Translations under genes and position numbers: made by a program
Assembly (NCBI RefSeq): GCF_965218685.1
Contig: NZ_OZ244657.1
Coordinates: 3,162,001 to 3,226,000 of the forward strand
Source of the DNA: Thalassobius sp965218685
GTDB lineage: Bacteria > Pseudomonadota > Alphaproteobacteria > Rhodobacterales > Rhodobacteraceae
DNA: 64,000 nucleotides
Reading direction: 5' to 3'
Part shown: positions 42,366 through 51,826 of the stretch, in pieces
Layout: each line of letters opens with the position of its first letter
Position numbering within the stretch: the first letter of the stretch is position 1
Notes under the pieces: generated by a model
Told to the model about the DNA's origin: nothing
The model's database searches: none
What the model saw: the letters and a program-made list of their open reading frames with translations, nothing else

Positions 42366-42944
42366 TCAGTCAGATTTACCGTTATTGCGCTCTTGGATTC
42401 GGCGCGCATGGTAGCGTTGGAAATCTTCCCCGTTTTCAAGCAGGTACCGCTTTTCCGCGACCCATGTATACATGTCCGTCGTGGTGCTTTTAGCGAAGGC
42501 TCCGGGCATGATTGCGACCGCTGCCTGCGGGGCCTGAACCCCCTCGGGGACCTCTTCGGGCAGGAAAACCACGGTCGGAGTAAACAGAATCCCCCACTTA
42601 CGCATGAGGTCGGATTGGGCCATTTCCTCGCCGTCGAAATCGGTCGCCGTGTCGCTGCCATGAAGGTTCAGTTGCACCACGAAAAAGTTGTCTTCGATGA
42701 ATTTGGACAAGTCCGGATCTACATAAACTTCTTCGTGCATTTTCCGGCAATAGATACAGCCGCGCTGCTCGATCATCACGGCAAAGCGCTTGCCCTCGGC
42801 GTTGGCCTCGGCCAGGTCTTCGCGCAGATCCTTGAAGGTATCGCGCATCCACGGTTCCTTGTGCAGCCCGTCATCGCCGATCTCGGCCGATACGGGCAGC
42901 GCCAGCGCGATCACCGCGCCGATCGTCATCAACAGTCGTTTCAT
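42366..42944 (-). CDS. soxW: SoxW, periplasmic thioredoxin
   Basis: A 192-residue thioredoxin-like protein with a Sec signal (MKRLLMTIGAVIALALPVSA) and active site QRGCIYCRKMH (Cys-X2-Cys). It receives electrons from the SoxV membrane protein and is thought to help reduce SoxY. GAGGGAGGAG precedes ATG 42944. It begins 22 bases after soxV. Confidence 0.93.
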   Translation of the reverse strand: MKRLLMTIGAVIALALPVSAEIGDDGLHKEPWMRDTFKDLREDLAEANAEGKRFAVMIEQRGCIYCRKMHEEVYVDPDLSKFIEDNFFVVQLNLHGSDTATDFDGEEMAQSDLMRKWGILFTPTVVFLPEEVPEGVQAPQAAVAIMPGAFAKSTTTDMYTWVAEKRYLLENGEDFQRYHARRIQERNNGKSD

Positions 42945-42965
42945 AGTCTCCTCCCTCATTAAAAC

Positions 42966-43703
42966 TCAACCTAGCCCGGCAAAGCTCGGGAACCAGCGGA
43001 TCATGGCGTCTGCAATCAGGTTGACCGCGTTGGTGGCGATCAGCACGGCAAAGATGATCAGCATCACCCCCATCACCTTTTCGACATGCCCCAGATATTT
43101 GCGGTTCCGCTGCATCCAGCGCAGGAACGGCTTGGCGAACAAGGCCGCCACGATGAAGGGCGCTGTCATCGCCAGCCCGTAGACCAACAGCAGCAGCCCT
43201 CCGCGCCAGATATCCCCCATGCCGCTGGCAATCATCAGGATCGAGGCCAGCGCAGGCCCCACGCAGGGTGTCCAGCCAAACCCAAAAGCCAGCCCCATCA
43301 CATAGGCGCCGATAATGGTCGTTGGCTCGGCTTTGCTTTCCAGCTTGGCCTCGCGATACAGCAACGGAATGCGCAGGATGCCCAGAAAATGCAGCCCGAA
43401 CAGCAGCAGGATCGCAGCGGCCACATAGCTGAGCGGTCGGCTCCATTGTGCAAAGGCCTGCCCCAAGGCAGTCGCACCCATCCCAAGTAAAACGAATATG
43501 GTGCTGACCCCTAGGGCGAAAAAAACGGCCGAGATCACCAGCCTGCGCTGCGCGCCCGGCGCGATCTGCCCATCCTTTTGCAGCTCGGACATCGAGATGC
43601 CGGCCATGTAGCACAAGTAAAAGGGTACCATCGGCAGAATGCAGGGAGTAAAGAAGCTTAAAAGCCCCGCAAGTGCCGCCCCGGCAAAGGAAATATCCAA
43701 CAA
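42966..43703 (-). CDS. soxV: SoxV, CcdA/DsbD-type thiol-electron transporter
   Basis: A 245-residue inner-membrane protein with six helices. The redox cysteines are in FFTPCILPMVPFYLCYM and FGFGWTPCVGPALA, typical of CcdA. It moves reducing equivalents from cytoplasmic thioredoxin to periplasmic SoxW and SoxS. It is the first gene of the minus-strand sox run and divergent from soxS. Confidence 0.93.
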   Translation of the reverse strand: MLDISFAGAALAGLLSFFTPCILPMVPFYLCYMAGISMSELQKDGQIAPGAQRRLVISAVFFALGVSTIFVLLGMGATALGQAFAQWSRPLSYVAAAILLLFGLHFLGILRIPLLYREAKLESKAEPTTIIGAYVMGLAFGFGWTPCVGPALASILMIASGMGDIWRGGLLLLVYGLAMTAPFIVAALFAKPFLRWMQRNRKYLGHVEKVMGVMLIIFAVLIATNAVNLIADAMIRWFPSFAGLG

Positions 43704-43722
43704 CGGCGCGACTCCTTGATCA

Positions 43723-43743
43723 ATTCACATATTCATATTATGT
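43723..43743. promoter_or_regulatory. candidate degenerate SoxR site in soxV-soxS gap
   Basis: The 72-base divergent gap contains tandem ATTCACAT-ATTCATAT, overlapping ACATA-N7-TATGT. The ATTC half-site fits the soxX and soxC operators but the GAAT half is degraded (ATAT). Paracoccus SoxR binds the corresponding gap, which is the main reason to list it. Confidence 0.4.
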
Positions 43744-43775
43744 TGTTCGATAACATTCAGTCAATCAGGTGCTTC

Positions 43776-44147
43776 ATGAGCCTGCGTAATTTTCTTCTTT
43801 CCTTCCTTCTGCTGACCTCGCTGGCCCTGCCTTCGCATGCGGCCGAGCTGATCATGTTCGAACGCAAGGGATGCCATTATTGCATCGAATGGAAGGACGA
43901 CCTGGGCCCCATCTATCCCAACACGGCCGAGGGTAAATACGCCCCGCTGCGCATGGTCGATGTCGGAAAGGGCACCCCAAAAGATATCAGCCTTGCGCGC
44001 AAGGTCATTTATACTCCGACCTTTGTGCTGGTGGAAAACAACGCAGAAATCGGCAGGATCGAAGGCTACCCCGGCGAGGATTTTTTCTGGGGTATGCTGA
44101 ACATGATGCTGAAGGCAAAAACGGACTTCGTGGATGCTTCGGGGTGA
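43776..44147 (+). CDS. soxS: SoxS, periplasmic thioredoxin-like protein
   Basis: A 123-residue protein with a Sec signal (MSLRNFLLSFLLLTSLALPS) and redox motif RKGCHYCIEW, plus the cis-Pro loop VIYTPTFVLV. SoxS reactivates SoxYZ in Paracoccus, with electrons from SoxV. The start at 43776 places the signal peptide directly at the N-terminus. It is followed by soxR. Confidence 0.9.
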   Translation: MSLRNFLLSFLLLTSLALPSHAAELIMFERKGCHYCIEWKDDLGPIYPNTAEGKYAPLRMVDVGKGTPKDISLARKVIYTPTFVLVENNAEIGRIEGYPGEDFFWGMLNMMLKAKTDFVDASG

Positions 44148-44253
44148 CGCTTGGTTAACCGGACAATGCTGCAACGCAGCGGCGGACTGGACACAACGGT
44201 AGTAAATAGTTAATAGGTTCATAAAACAGGGCTTGAACCCAAAGGGACAGACA

Positions 44254-44592
44254 ATGGCATTGCCGGTGTTTACAGACACCATCACGGAAACCGAGATGGA
44301 CCGCATCGTGGATAACGCCACGAATGCGTCCAATTTCCTGAAAGCAGTCAGCCATGAAGGCCGGATGATGATCCTGTGCCACCTGGTTACCGGCGAAAAA
44401 TCTGTTACCGAACTCGAAGAGCTGCTCTCGGCCCGCCAGGCGGCGGTGTCTCAGCAGCTGTCCCGCTTGCGGCTGGAAGGTCTGGTTGTGCCGCGACGCG
44501 AAGGCAAGGCGATCTATTATCGTTTGGCGGATGACAAACCTCGGCGTATACTGGAACTGGTCTACGATCTGTTTTGCGCAGACGAAGGCTGA
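44254..44592 (+). CDS. soxR: SoxR/SqrR-type ArsR-family repressor
   Basis: A 112-residue winged-helix regulator with recognition region ARQAAVSQQLSRLRLEGLVV. Cys42 (ILCHLV) and Cys108 (LFCADEG) correspond to the persulfide-sensing cysteine pair of SqrR and BigR, which forms a tetrasulfide bridge under sulfane sulfur and releases DNA. AAGGGA precedes ATG 44254. It likely represses soxS, soxV, soxX and soxC promoters through ATTC-N8-GAAT sites. Confidence 0.93.
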   Translation: MALPVFTDTITETEMDRIVDNATNASNFLKAVSHEGRMMILCHLVTGEKSVTELEELLSARQAAVSQQLSRLRLEGLVVPRREGKAIYYRLADDKPRRILELVYDLFCADEG

Positions 44593-44664
44593 CCAGGCGC
44601 AATTGCCCTGACAATCTGAAAAACGACGCGGGAATGCCGCGGCGATCCTAAGGAGGAGAGGGTC

Positions 44665-45723
44665 ATGCCGGAGTTTCTGACGGAAGAAATGCTTGTCGCA
44701 CTGATCGGCATGGGCGGAGGCCTGTTGCTGGGTCTGGCTGCGCGATTGGGCCGTTTCTGCACCATGGGCGCGATCGAGGACCTGCTGTATGGCGGCTCGG
44801 ACACGCGCATGCGCATGTGGGCACTGGCCATTGGCGTCGCCGTGCTGGGCAGCTTCGCGCTGGCCGCCACGGGTTTCTTGCAAACCGAAACCTCCTACTA
44901 TCTGTCGATCCGCTGGATGCCCTTTGCCTCGGTGCTGGGCGGGCTGATGTTCGGCTATGGCATGGCACTGGCTGGCAATTGCGGCTTCGGCTCGATCGCC
45001 CGCCTGGGCGGAGGCGACATGCGCGCCTTTGTGATCGTGCTGGTCATGGGCGTGTCAGCCTATGTGGTGCTGTCCGGACCGCTGGCCCCGCTTCGGGTTA
45101 TGATCTTCCCGCAAGAGGACGTGGTGAACGACATGCCGCCGGGCATCGCGCATCTGCTGGGCAGCTGGACCGGAGCCTCGGTCAATGTCATCGGGATTGT
45201 TATCGGGACCCTGATCATTCTGGGCGCGCTGGCCAACAAAGCCTTCGTCACCGAAGGCAAAGCGATCTTTTGGTCCGTCATAGTCGGCGTCGCCATCGTA
45301 TCCGGCTGGGCTGGCAGCTACTGGGTTGCCACCACAGGGTTTTCAGAGATTCAAGTGGTTTCGCACAGTTTCTCGGCCCCTGTTGGGGAAAGCTTGCTGT
45401 ATTTCATGACCGCCTCGGCAAGGGCGCCGTCCTTTGCTGTAGGTTCGGTCGCGGGGGTTATTACGGGGGCCTTTATCGGATCCCTGATCAAGGGCCATTT
45501 CCGGTGGGAAGCCTGCGAAGACCCGCGCGAGTTGCGCCGCCAGATCACCGGGGCCGCACTGATGGGCGCCGGGGCCGTGCTGGCCTTGGGATGCACTGTC
45601 GGCCAGGGGCTGAGCGCGTTTTCAATGCTGGCATTCTCGGCACCCGTGACGTTCCTGGCGATCTTTGCCGGGGCCGCGTTGGGCCTGCGTCAGTTGATCG
45701 AAGGGTTCCAGCCCGCGGAATAA
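44665..45723 (+). CDS. soxT: SoxT-like full-length YeeE/YedE transporter
   Basis: A 352-residue inner-membrane protein with about ten segments in two repeats. It has the paired signature cysteines of thiosulfate transporters (RLGRFCTMGAIEDLL, AGNCGFGSIARLGGGD, LALGCTVGQGLSAFS). In Paracoccus soxT next to soxRS encodes this kind of protein, proposed to move a sulfur signal or thiosulfate to cytosolic SoxR. Here it follows soxR. It is a separate paralogue from the split pair at 10176-11047. Confidence 0.85.
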   Translation: MPEFLTEEMLVALIGMGGGLLLGLAARLGRFCTMGAIEDLLYGGSDTRMRMWALAIGVAVLGSFALAATGFLQTETSYYLSIRWMPFASVLGGLMFGYGMALAGNCGFGSIARLGGGDMRAFVIVLVMGVSAYVVLSGPLAPLRVMIFPQEDVVNDMPPGIAHLLGSWTGASVNVIGIVIGTLIILGALANKAFVTEGKAIFWSVIVGVAIVSGWAGSYWVATTGFSEIQVVSHSFSAPVGESLLYFMTASARAPSFAVGSVAGVITGAFIGSLIKGHFRWEACEDPRELRRQITGAALMGAGAVLALGCTVGQGLSAFSMLAFSAPVTFLAIFAGAALGLRQLIEGFQPAE

Positions 45724-45724
45724 G

Positions 45725-45785
45725 GGGTTGAGGGGCGCTGCCCCTCTGCGCTGCGCGCATTCACCCCGGAGTATTTTGAGAGCAA
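45725..45785. repeat. REP-like intergenic element
   Basis: The segment GAGGGGCGCTGCCCCTC with CCCCGGAGTATTTTGAGAGC and AAAGAAAG resembles short repeated intergenic elements I recall from Roseobacter-group genomes. Only one copy is in the window, so repetition cannot be shown here. Confidence 0.4.
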
Positions 45786-45791
45786 AGAAAG

Positions 45792-45814
45792 AAAGGGGCC
45801 GCGTAGGCCCCTTT
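45792..45814. terminator. bidirectional terminator between soxT and acyl-CoA dehydrogenase
   Basis: AAAGGGGCC and GGCCCCTTT form a nine-base stem around GCGTA, with T-rich sequence on the soxT side and an A-rich stretch on the other. It separates two convergent genes. Confidence 0.85.
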
Positions 45815-45821
45815 GTTGGTT

Positions 45822-47051
<1,230 letters not shown>

Positions 47052-47237
47052 CTCTCTCCCTCATTTCTCTGTGCGAAATACCATTCTGCAAAACTACAGC
47101 ATGGGTATCAGAGAATTGAAAGACAAAATCGTCATACGATCTGACTTGAGACGTGGGGTTATTCCCTGGGCACTGCCCCGAACCGCACTTATCGGTGGTG
47201 GACAAACAAAGTTTCAACACCCGTTGGGTACGCGCGT

Positions 47238-47873
47238 TCAGATTCGGAACAAGGGCTGCAACAGCCGGGGCATGAAGGACCGGAACCGCAGGTTTGCGTC
47301 GGTTGCGGCCAGACAGATGCAGGGCTCGCCCGGCTCGGCAATCGGGGTATGCTCCAGATCGTCATCGGCCACCTCGACATCGCCGACACCAAACCGGCCG
47401 GTCTCGTCGCTGAAGGCGCCCTGAAGGACCAGCGTCAGTTCCAGCCCGTTATGGCCATGATCCGGCACGGCTTGCCCTGCGGGGATATACAGCAAGCGCA
47501 CGCTGCCCTCGGGGCCGTTATGCAAAATGCTCTGGCGCGAGCCCATGCCCATCCGTTTCCAACGTGGTGGCGCGTGGTTCAATGCCTCGGCCAGCGGGGC
47601 GGGATAGATACCCATCGGGCGCGGCTCTGCGGGCGGGGCAACGGGTGCATCCAGCATCTGCATCAGCGCGTCCTTCGAGCCTGCGGACATGCTGGCCTGC
47701 ACCGGGGCGCTGTCCATCAGATGCCCACCTGCATGAGCATGCGCCTGTGTCCGCGCCCGGCAGTCGTCACACATGGAAACATGCGTGGCCACCACAACCG
47801 CGTAAGGATGGGGAAGCGTGCCCGCCGAATAGGCCAGCAAAATATGATCCGGTAGGTGATGCGAGATTCCCAT
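47238..47873 (-). CDS. chrR: ChrR zinc-binding anti-sigma factor
   Basis: A 211-residue anti-sigma factor. The N-terminal zinc-binding domain has His6, His31, Cys35 and Cys38 (HVSMCDDC), the same positions as in Rhodobacter sphaeroides ChrR when ATG 47873 is used. The C-terminal cupin domain (VPDHGHNGLELTLVLQGAFS) is needed for release of the sigma factor under singlet oxygen. It is translationally coupled to rpoE (TGATG overlap). Confidence 0.95.
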   Translation of the reverse strand: MGISHHLPDHILLAYSAGTLPHPYAVVVATHVSMCDDCRARTQAHAHAGGHLMDSAPVQASMSAGSKDALMQMLDAPVAPPAEPRPMGIYPAPLAEALNHAPPRWKRMGMGSRQSILHNGPEGSVRLLYIPAGQAVPDHGHNGLELTLVLQGAFSDETGRFGVGDVEVADDDLEHTPIAEPGEPCICLAATDANLRFRSFMPRLLQPLFRI

Positions 47874-48421
47874 CACGGCCGTGTTCCTTTCAATTCGTGA
47901 CGCAACCGTTCCAGTCCCAGGCGGATGCGCGATTTTATCGTGCCCAACGGCAGACCCGTTACCTTGCGGATCTCGCTGTGGCTCATCTCGCCCAGATAGG
48001 CCTGTTCCACCAGGCTGCGTTGCTCGGGCGAGAGCTTGTCCAATGCGGCGCGCAGATGCGCTGTTTCCTGTTCCAGCGCGACCACCTGCGTCATGTCAGG
48101 TTCGGGCTGGTCCGGGGTTTTCAGCGCTTCGGGCACCGGCCTATGTTCTTTGCGGATATGATCAGACTGCTGATTGCGCGCGATCTGGTAGATCCAAGCC
48201 GAGACCTGCGCCCGTTCGGGATCGAACTGAGCCGCGCGGTGCCAAACCTTCAGCATGGCGTCCTGCACGATCTCTTCGGCCTGGGCCGCACCCAACCCCG
48301 AGCGCATCACCATCCCCTTTAGACGCGGCGCGTAGTGATCGAACAACAGGCCAAAGGCGGCCTTGTCGCGATGCTCTTTCACGCGCAGCATCCAGTGGGT
48401 CTGCTCGGACACCTGGGTCAC
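47873..48421 (-). CDS. rpoE: RpoE-type ECF sigma factor (singlet oxygen)
   Basis: A 182-residue ECF sigma factor of the ChrR-controlled group. Region 2 has LLFDHYAPRLKGMVMRSGLG and VWHRAAQFDPERAQVSAWIY; region 4 has LDKLSPEQRSLVEQAYLGEM and GLPLGTIKSRIRLGLERLRH. The GTG start at 48421 is chosen because GGAGG lies six bases upstream and the autoregulated promoter at 48524-48551 puts the transcript start downstream of the longer alternatives. It directs a photo-oxidative stress regulon. Confidence 0.93.
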   Translation of the reverse strand: MTQVSEQTHWMLRVKEHRDKAAFGLLFDHYAPRLKGMVMRSGLGAAQAEEIVQDAMLKVWHRAAQFDPERAQVSAWIYQIARNQQSDHIRKEHRPVPEALKTPDQPEPDMTQVVALEQETAHLRAALDKLSPEQRSLVEQAYLGEMSHSEIRKVTGLPLGTIKSRIRLGLERLRHELKGTRP

Positions 48422-48523
48422 TTGCTTCCTCCGGCGCCGACTAGCCACAACTGCCCCACGCTCTTGCGAGGGCGACGCTGCACTGGGGTCAATATCAATC
48501 TGGTCATAAGCCAACATACTCAA

Positions 48524-48551
48524 CTTACGCTGCCGCGCCACGATTGGATCA
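48524..48551 (-). promoter_or_regulatory. sigma-E type promoter of rpoE-chrR
   Basis: On the minus strand TGATCC (48546-48551) is followed by exactly 18 bases and TAAG (48524-48527), the consensus of Rhodobacter sigma-E promoters. It implies autoregulation of rpoE-chrR and a 5' leader of about 90 bases. Confidence 0.88.
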
Positions 48552-48576
48552 CAAATAAATTTTCCTGCGCCCAGAT

Positions 48577-48604
48577 TGATCCGATCCCTGCCCCCACACG
48601 TATC
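48577..48604 (+). promoter_or_regulatory. sigma-E type promoter of the divergent oxidoreductase/CFA operon
   Basis: TGATCC (48577-48582), 18 bases, then TATC (48601-48604), directed toward the gene starting at 48631. Spacing and -35 match the rpoE promoter exactly; the -10 differs at two of four bases (TATC versus TAAG). Confidence 0.78.
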
Positions 48605-48630
48605 CTTTTCAAAACACACTCGGAGGCAAA

Positions 48631-49926
48631 ATGTCGTTTGATATCCCACAGAATACAGGCAGACGCATCGCGGTGATCGGAGGCGGCATCTCGGGGCTTG
48701 CAGCGGCCTATCAATTGCAGGGCCAGCACAATGTCACCCTGTACGAGGCCGCACCGCGCCTTGGCGGGCACGCCCGTACCAAACTGGCTGGCCTGCGCGG
48801 TGATCAGCCCGTGGACACGGGCTTTATCGTGTTCAACTATGCCAACTATCCGCACCTGACGCGGATGTTTCATGATCTGGAGGTGCCCGTTGAACGCAGC
48901 GACATGTCCTTTGGCGCCAGCATCGATGACGGGCGGCTCGAATATGGCCTGCGCACGCTGGGCGCGCTGGTAGCGCAGAAAAGCAACCTCGCCCGCCCCG
49001 GATTTCTGCGCATGGTGCGCGATATCAACCGCTTTAACACGCAAGCCGAGAGAGTGGCCGACAGCGACGACCTAACGGTGGGCGAGCTGATCCGGCGTCT
49101 GGATCTGGGCGCCTGGTTCCAGGCTTATTATTTGCTGCCGATCTGCGGAGCGATCTGGTCCACCCCGCCCGACAAGATCAAGGACTTTCCCGCGCGTTCG
49201 CTGGTGCGTTTTTTCCGCAATCACGCGCTGCTTTCTGCCACGGGTCAACATCAATGGTGGACGGTCTCGGGGGGCAGCATCCAATATGTTCGCCGTCTGC
49301 AGGCCAACCTGGAATCCCGCGGCACAGCATTGCGCCCAGACACCCCGGTTCAATCGGTTAGCCGCACGCCGTCCGGCGTCACCATACGCGCCAAGGGGGC
49401 TGAACCGGCCCATTTCGACGAGGTGATCTTTGCCTGCCACTCGGACACCGCACTGCGCCTGCTTGAAAACCCCAGCGGCGCCGAGCTCCGTGCGCTGTCC
49501 GCGCTGAAGTTCCAGGACAATCAAATGATCCTGCACCGCGACACCAGCGTGATGCCCAAACGGCGCGCTTGCTGGTCCTCGTGGGTGTACCAGGCGCAGA
49601 CGGGGCAACATCAGCCTGCGATCGGGGTCACCTATTGGATGAACCGCCTGCAGAACATCCCTGAAAACGACCAACTGTTCGTGACGCTGAACCCGAACCG
49701 TCCGATTGACGAGGCGCAAATCTATGATCAGCATACATTCCGTCACCCGGTATTCGACCGGGCCGCACTGGACGCCCAAGTGCAAATCGCTCAGATACAG
49801 GGGCAGAACAACACGTGGTATGCCGGGGCCTACTTGCGCCATGGTTTCCACGAGGACGGTTTTGCCAGCGCGCACCGCGTGGCCAAGGCCCTGAAGCGGC
49901 GCTCGCAAATGCTGGATGTCGCGTGA
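48631..49926 (+). CDS. FAD-dependent oxidoreductase in sigma-E operon
   Basis: A 431-residue flavoprotein of the amine oxidase/phytoene-desaturase-like fold. The FAD motif RRIAVIGGGISGLAAAYQLQ is followed by YEAAPRLGGHARTKL. CGGAGG sits before ATG 48631. The order oxidoreductase, DUF1365, CFA-like methyltransferase under a sigma-E promoter matches the Rhodobacter locus linked to furan fatty acid synthesis, where a flavoprotein desaturates a methylated acyl chain (UfaD-like). Assignment to that role is inference from gene order. Confidence 0.82.
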   Translation: MSFDIPQNTGRRIAVIGGGISGLAAAYQLQGQHNVTLYEAAPRLGGHARTKLAGLRGDQPVDTGFIVFNYANYPHLTRMFHDLEVPVERSDMSFGASIDDGRLEYGLRTLGALVAQKSNLARPGFLRMVRDINRFNTQAERVADSDDLTVGELIRRLDLGAWFQAYYLLPICGAIWSTPPDKIKDFPARSLVRFFRNHALLSATGQHQWWTVSGGSIQYVRRLQANLESRGTALRPDTPVQSVSRTPSGVTIRAKGAEPAHFDEVIFACHSDTALRLLENPSGAELRALSALKFQDNQMILHRDTSVMPKRRACWSSWVYQAQTGQHQPAIGVTYWMNRLQNIPENDQLFVTLNPNRPIDEAQIYDQHTFRHPVFDRAALDAQVQIAQIQGQNNTWYAGAYLRHGFHEDGFASAHRVAKALKRRSQMLDVA

Positions 49927-50696
49927 TGAGTGCCTTCGAACTTATCCAGGCCCACTCCACTCATGTGCGACGCGGCACCATCGCCAACAGCTTTCGCTAT
50001 AGTGTGGATTTCGTACTGCTTGACCCCGAGGCCACCGACGGCCCTGCCCTGTTCTCGCGCCGAGGGTTCAACCTGACCAGCGTGCCCGACCGCCACCACG
50101 GAGGCCCCCGCGGTCAGGGTCACGGCGCCAAATGGGCCAGGGATCGCTTTGCCCGCGCCGGGCTGGACGAGCCCTATGATCTGCGCCTGCTGACACAGCC
50201 TCGCCTTTTGGGGATGGGCTTTAACCCGGTCAGTTTCTGGCTGGCCCTACGCGGCACCGACCTGCTGGCGGTCATCGCCGAGGTCAACAACACCTTTGGC
50301 AACAGGCACAGCTATGTCTGCCACCTGCCCGGCTTTCGCGCGATCACGGCTCAGGACCGGATCAAGGCACGCAAGTTGATGCATGTCTCGCCGTTTCAGG
50401 ACATCGCTGGCGGGTATGCGTTTCAGTTCCGCATGGCACCTGACCGGATCGCCATTCGCATCATCCATGAAAACGGCCGCGAGGGCGTGATTGCCACGCT
50501 GTCCGGCCCGCGCGCGCCGCTGACCAACCGCGCGATCCTATGGTCCCTGCTGCGCCGGCCTGCGGGCTCGCTCAGGACTGTGGCCCTGATCTTCTGGCAA
50601 GCACTGCGGTTGCGCGTGAAAGGCGCCCGCTATCGCCCCTGCCCTGACGCTCCATCGACCGAGGTGACACAATGCTCTTTCTCTCAAAACGTGTGA
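49926..50696 (+). CDS. DUF1365 protein
   Basis: A 256-residue protein starting MSAFELIQAHSTHVRRGTIA, with DUF1365 segments NSFRYSVDFVLLDPE, RLLGMGFNPVSFWLALRG and NTFGNRHSYVCHLPG. No biochemical role is firmly known; it almost always sits between a flavoprotein and a CFA-like methyltransferase. Its ATG overlaps the previous stop by one base, and its 3' end overlaps the methyltransferase gene by 25 bases. Confidence 0.9.
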   Translation: MSAFELIQAHSTHVRRGTIANSFRYSVDFVLLDPEATDGPALFSRRGFNLTSVPDRHHGGPRGQGHGAKWARDRFARAGLDEPYDLRLLTQPRLLGMGFNPVSFWLALRGTDLLAVIAEVNNTFGNRHSYVCHLPGFRAITAQDRIKARKLMHVSPFQDIAGGYAFQFRMAPDRIAIRIIHENGREGVIATLSGPRAPLTNRAILWSLLRRPAGSLRTVALIFWQALRLRVKGARYRPCPDAPSTEVTQCSFSQNV

Positions 50697-51826
50697 AACA
50701 AGACTTTCTGGACCGCTGCGCCCAGATCAGCATGGGCAGCCTGACCCTGAAAACCCCCGAAGGCGAGGTGCTGCGCTTTGGACAACGCGCCCCCGAGGCC
50801 GAGATGCAAATCCGCGACTGGGCCGTCGTCACGGCCCTGGCTGCGCGCGGAGACATCGGCTTGGGCGAAACCTATGTGGCCGGGTTGTGGGACAGTCCGG
50901 ACATCGACACGCTGATCCAGCTGGCGCTGCTGAACATGGACGCCTTCGGCAGCTTTGCCTATCCCAGCATGCTGCAAGGGCTGAAGTTCCGTCTGGTTGA
51001 TCGGGTGATGCGGGCCAACTCGCCCACCGGGGCCGCGCGCAACATCAAGGCGCATTACGACGTCGGCAACGAGTTTTACCAACTGTGGCTGGACCCCGGG
51101 ATGACCTATTCCTCGGCTCTTTTCGATCAGCCGGGGCTGGACCTGCAACAGGCCCAGGCGCGCAAGAACGCTCGTGTTCTGGATCGTTTGTCCGGCGACA
51201 GCCTGCTTGAGATCGGCTGCGGCTGGGGTGGTTTTGCCGAGGCCGCAGCCGAGCGTGGTCACGACGTCACCGGCATTACGCTTTCCCCAAGTCAGAAGGG
51301 CTATGCCGACGCGCGTCTGGATGGGCACGCCCGGATCGAGCTGCGCGACTACCGCGACCAGACCGGCACCTTCGATAATATCGTCTCGATCGAGATGATC
51401 GAAGCCGTCGGCGAGAAATACTGGCCCAGTTACTTTGGCACGCTCAAGGCGCGTCTGGCCGAAACCGGCACCGCGGTGATCCAGGCCATCACCGTCAGCG
51501 ACGACTATTTCCCGATCTACCGCAACAGTTCAGACTTTATCCGCCAGCACACGTTTCCCGGTGGGATGCTGCTGTCAGACGGGGTGATCGCGGATCAGGC
51601 CGCGCTGGCCGGACTGCGTGTTTCGGACACGCTTGCATTTGGTCAGGACTATGCGAAAACCTGCCGGATCTGGGCCCAGCGCCTGCGCGAGGCCGGTCCG
51701 AAAGTTTACAAACTGGGCTATGATGAAGGGTTCCTGCGCAGCTGGTTGTATTACCTTGATATCTGTGCGGCATCTTTTGCGACCGGCCAAACAGACGTCG
51801 TCCAAGTCGAACTGAGGCACTTGTGA
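50672..51826 (+). CDS. cyclopropane-fatty-acyl-phospholipid synthase-like methyltransferase
   Basis: A 384-residue SAM-dependent enzyme that methylates unsaturated acyl chains of phospholipids. The SAM-binding motif is LLEIGCGWGGFAEAAAERGH, with AHYDVGNEFYQLWLDPGMTY, GITLSPSQKGYA and VSIEMIEAVGEKYW as CFA family segments. It could make cyclopropane fatty acids, or the methylated intermediate of furan fatty acids (UfaM-like) given the operon and its sigma-E promoter. Confidence 0.9.
   Translation: MLFLSKRVKQDFLDRCAQISMGSLTLKTPEGEVLRFGQRAPEAEMQIRDWAVVTALAARGDIGLGETYVAGLWDSPDIDTLIQLALLNMDAFGSFAYPSMLQGLKFRLVDRVMRANSPTGAARNIKAHYDVGNEFYQLWLDPGMTYSSALFDQPGLDLQQAQARKNARVLDRLSGDSLLEIGCGWGGFAEAAAERGHDVTGITLSPSQKGYADARLDGHARIELRDYRDQTGTFDNIVSIEMIEAVGEKYWPSYFGTLKARLAETGTAVIQAITVSDDYFPIYRNSSDFIRQHTFPGGMLLSDGVIADQAALAGLRVSDTLAFGQDYAKTCRIWAQRLREAGPKVYKLGYDEGFLRSWLYYLDICAASFATGQTDVVQVELRHL

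Noticed and set aside
47052..47237. Possible small gene upstream of the acyl-CoA dehydrogenase
   Set aside because: Short open frames here have no ribosome binding site or protein-like pattern; no terminator or operator was recognised either.
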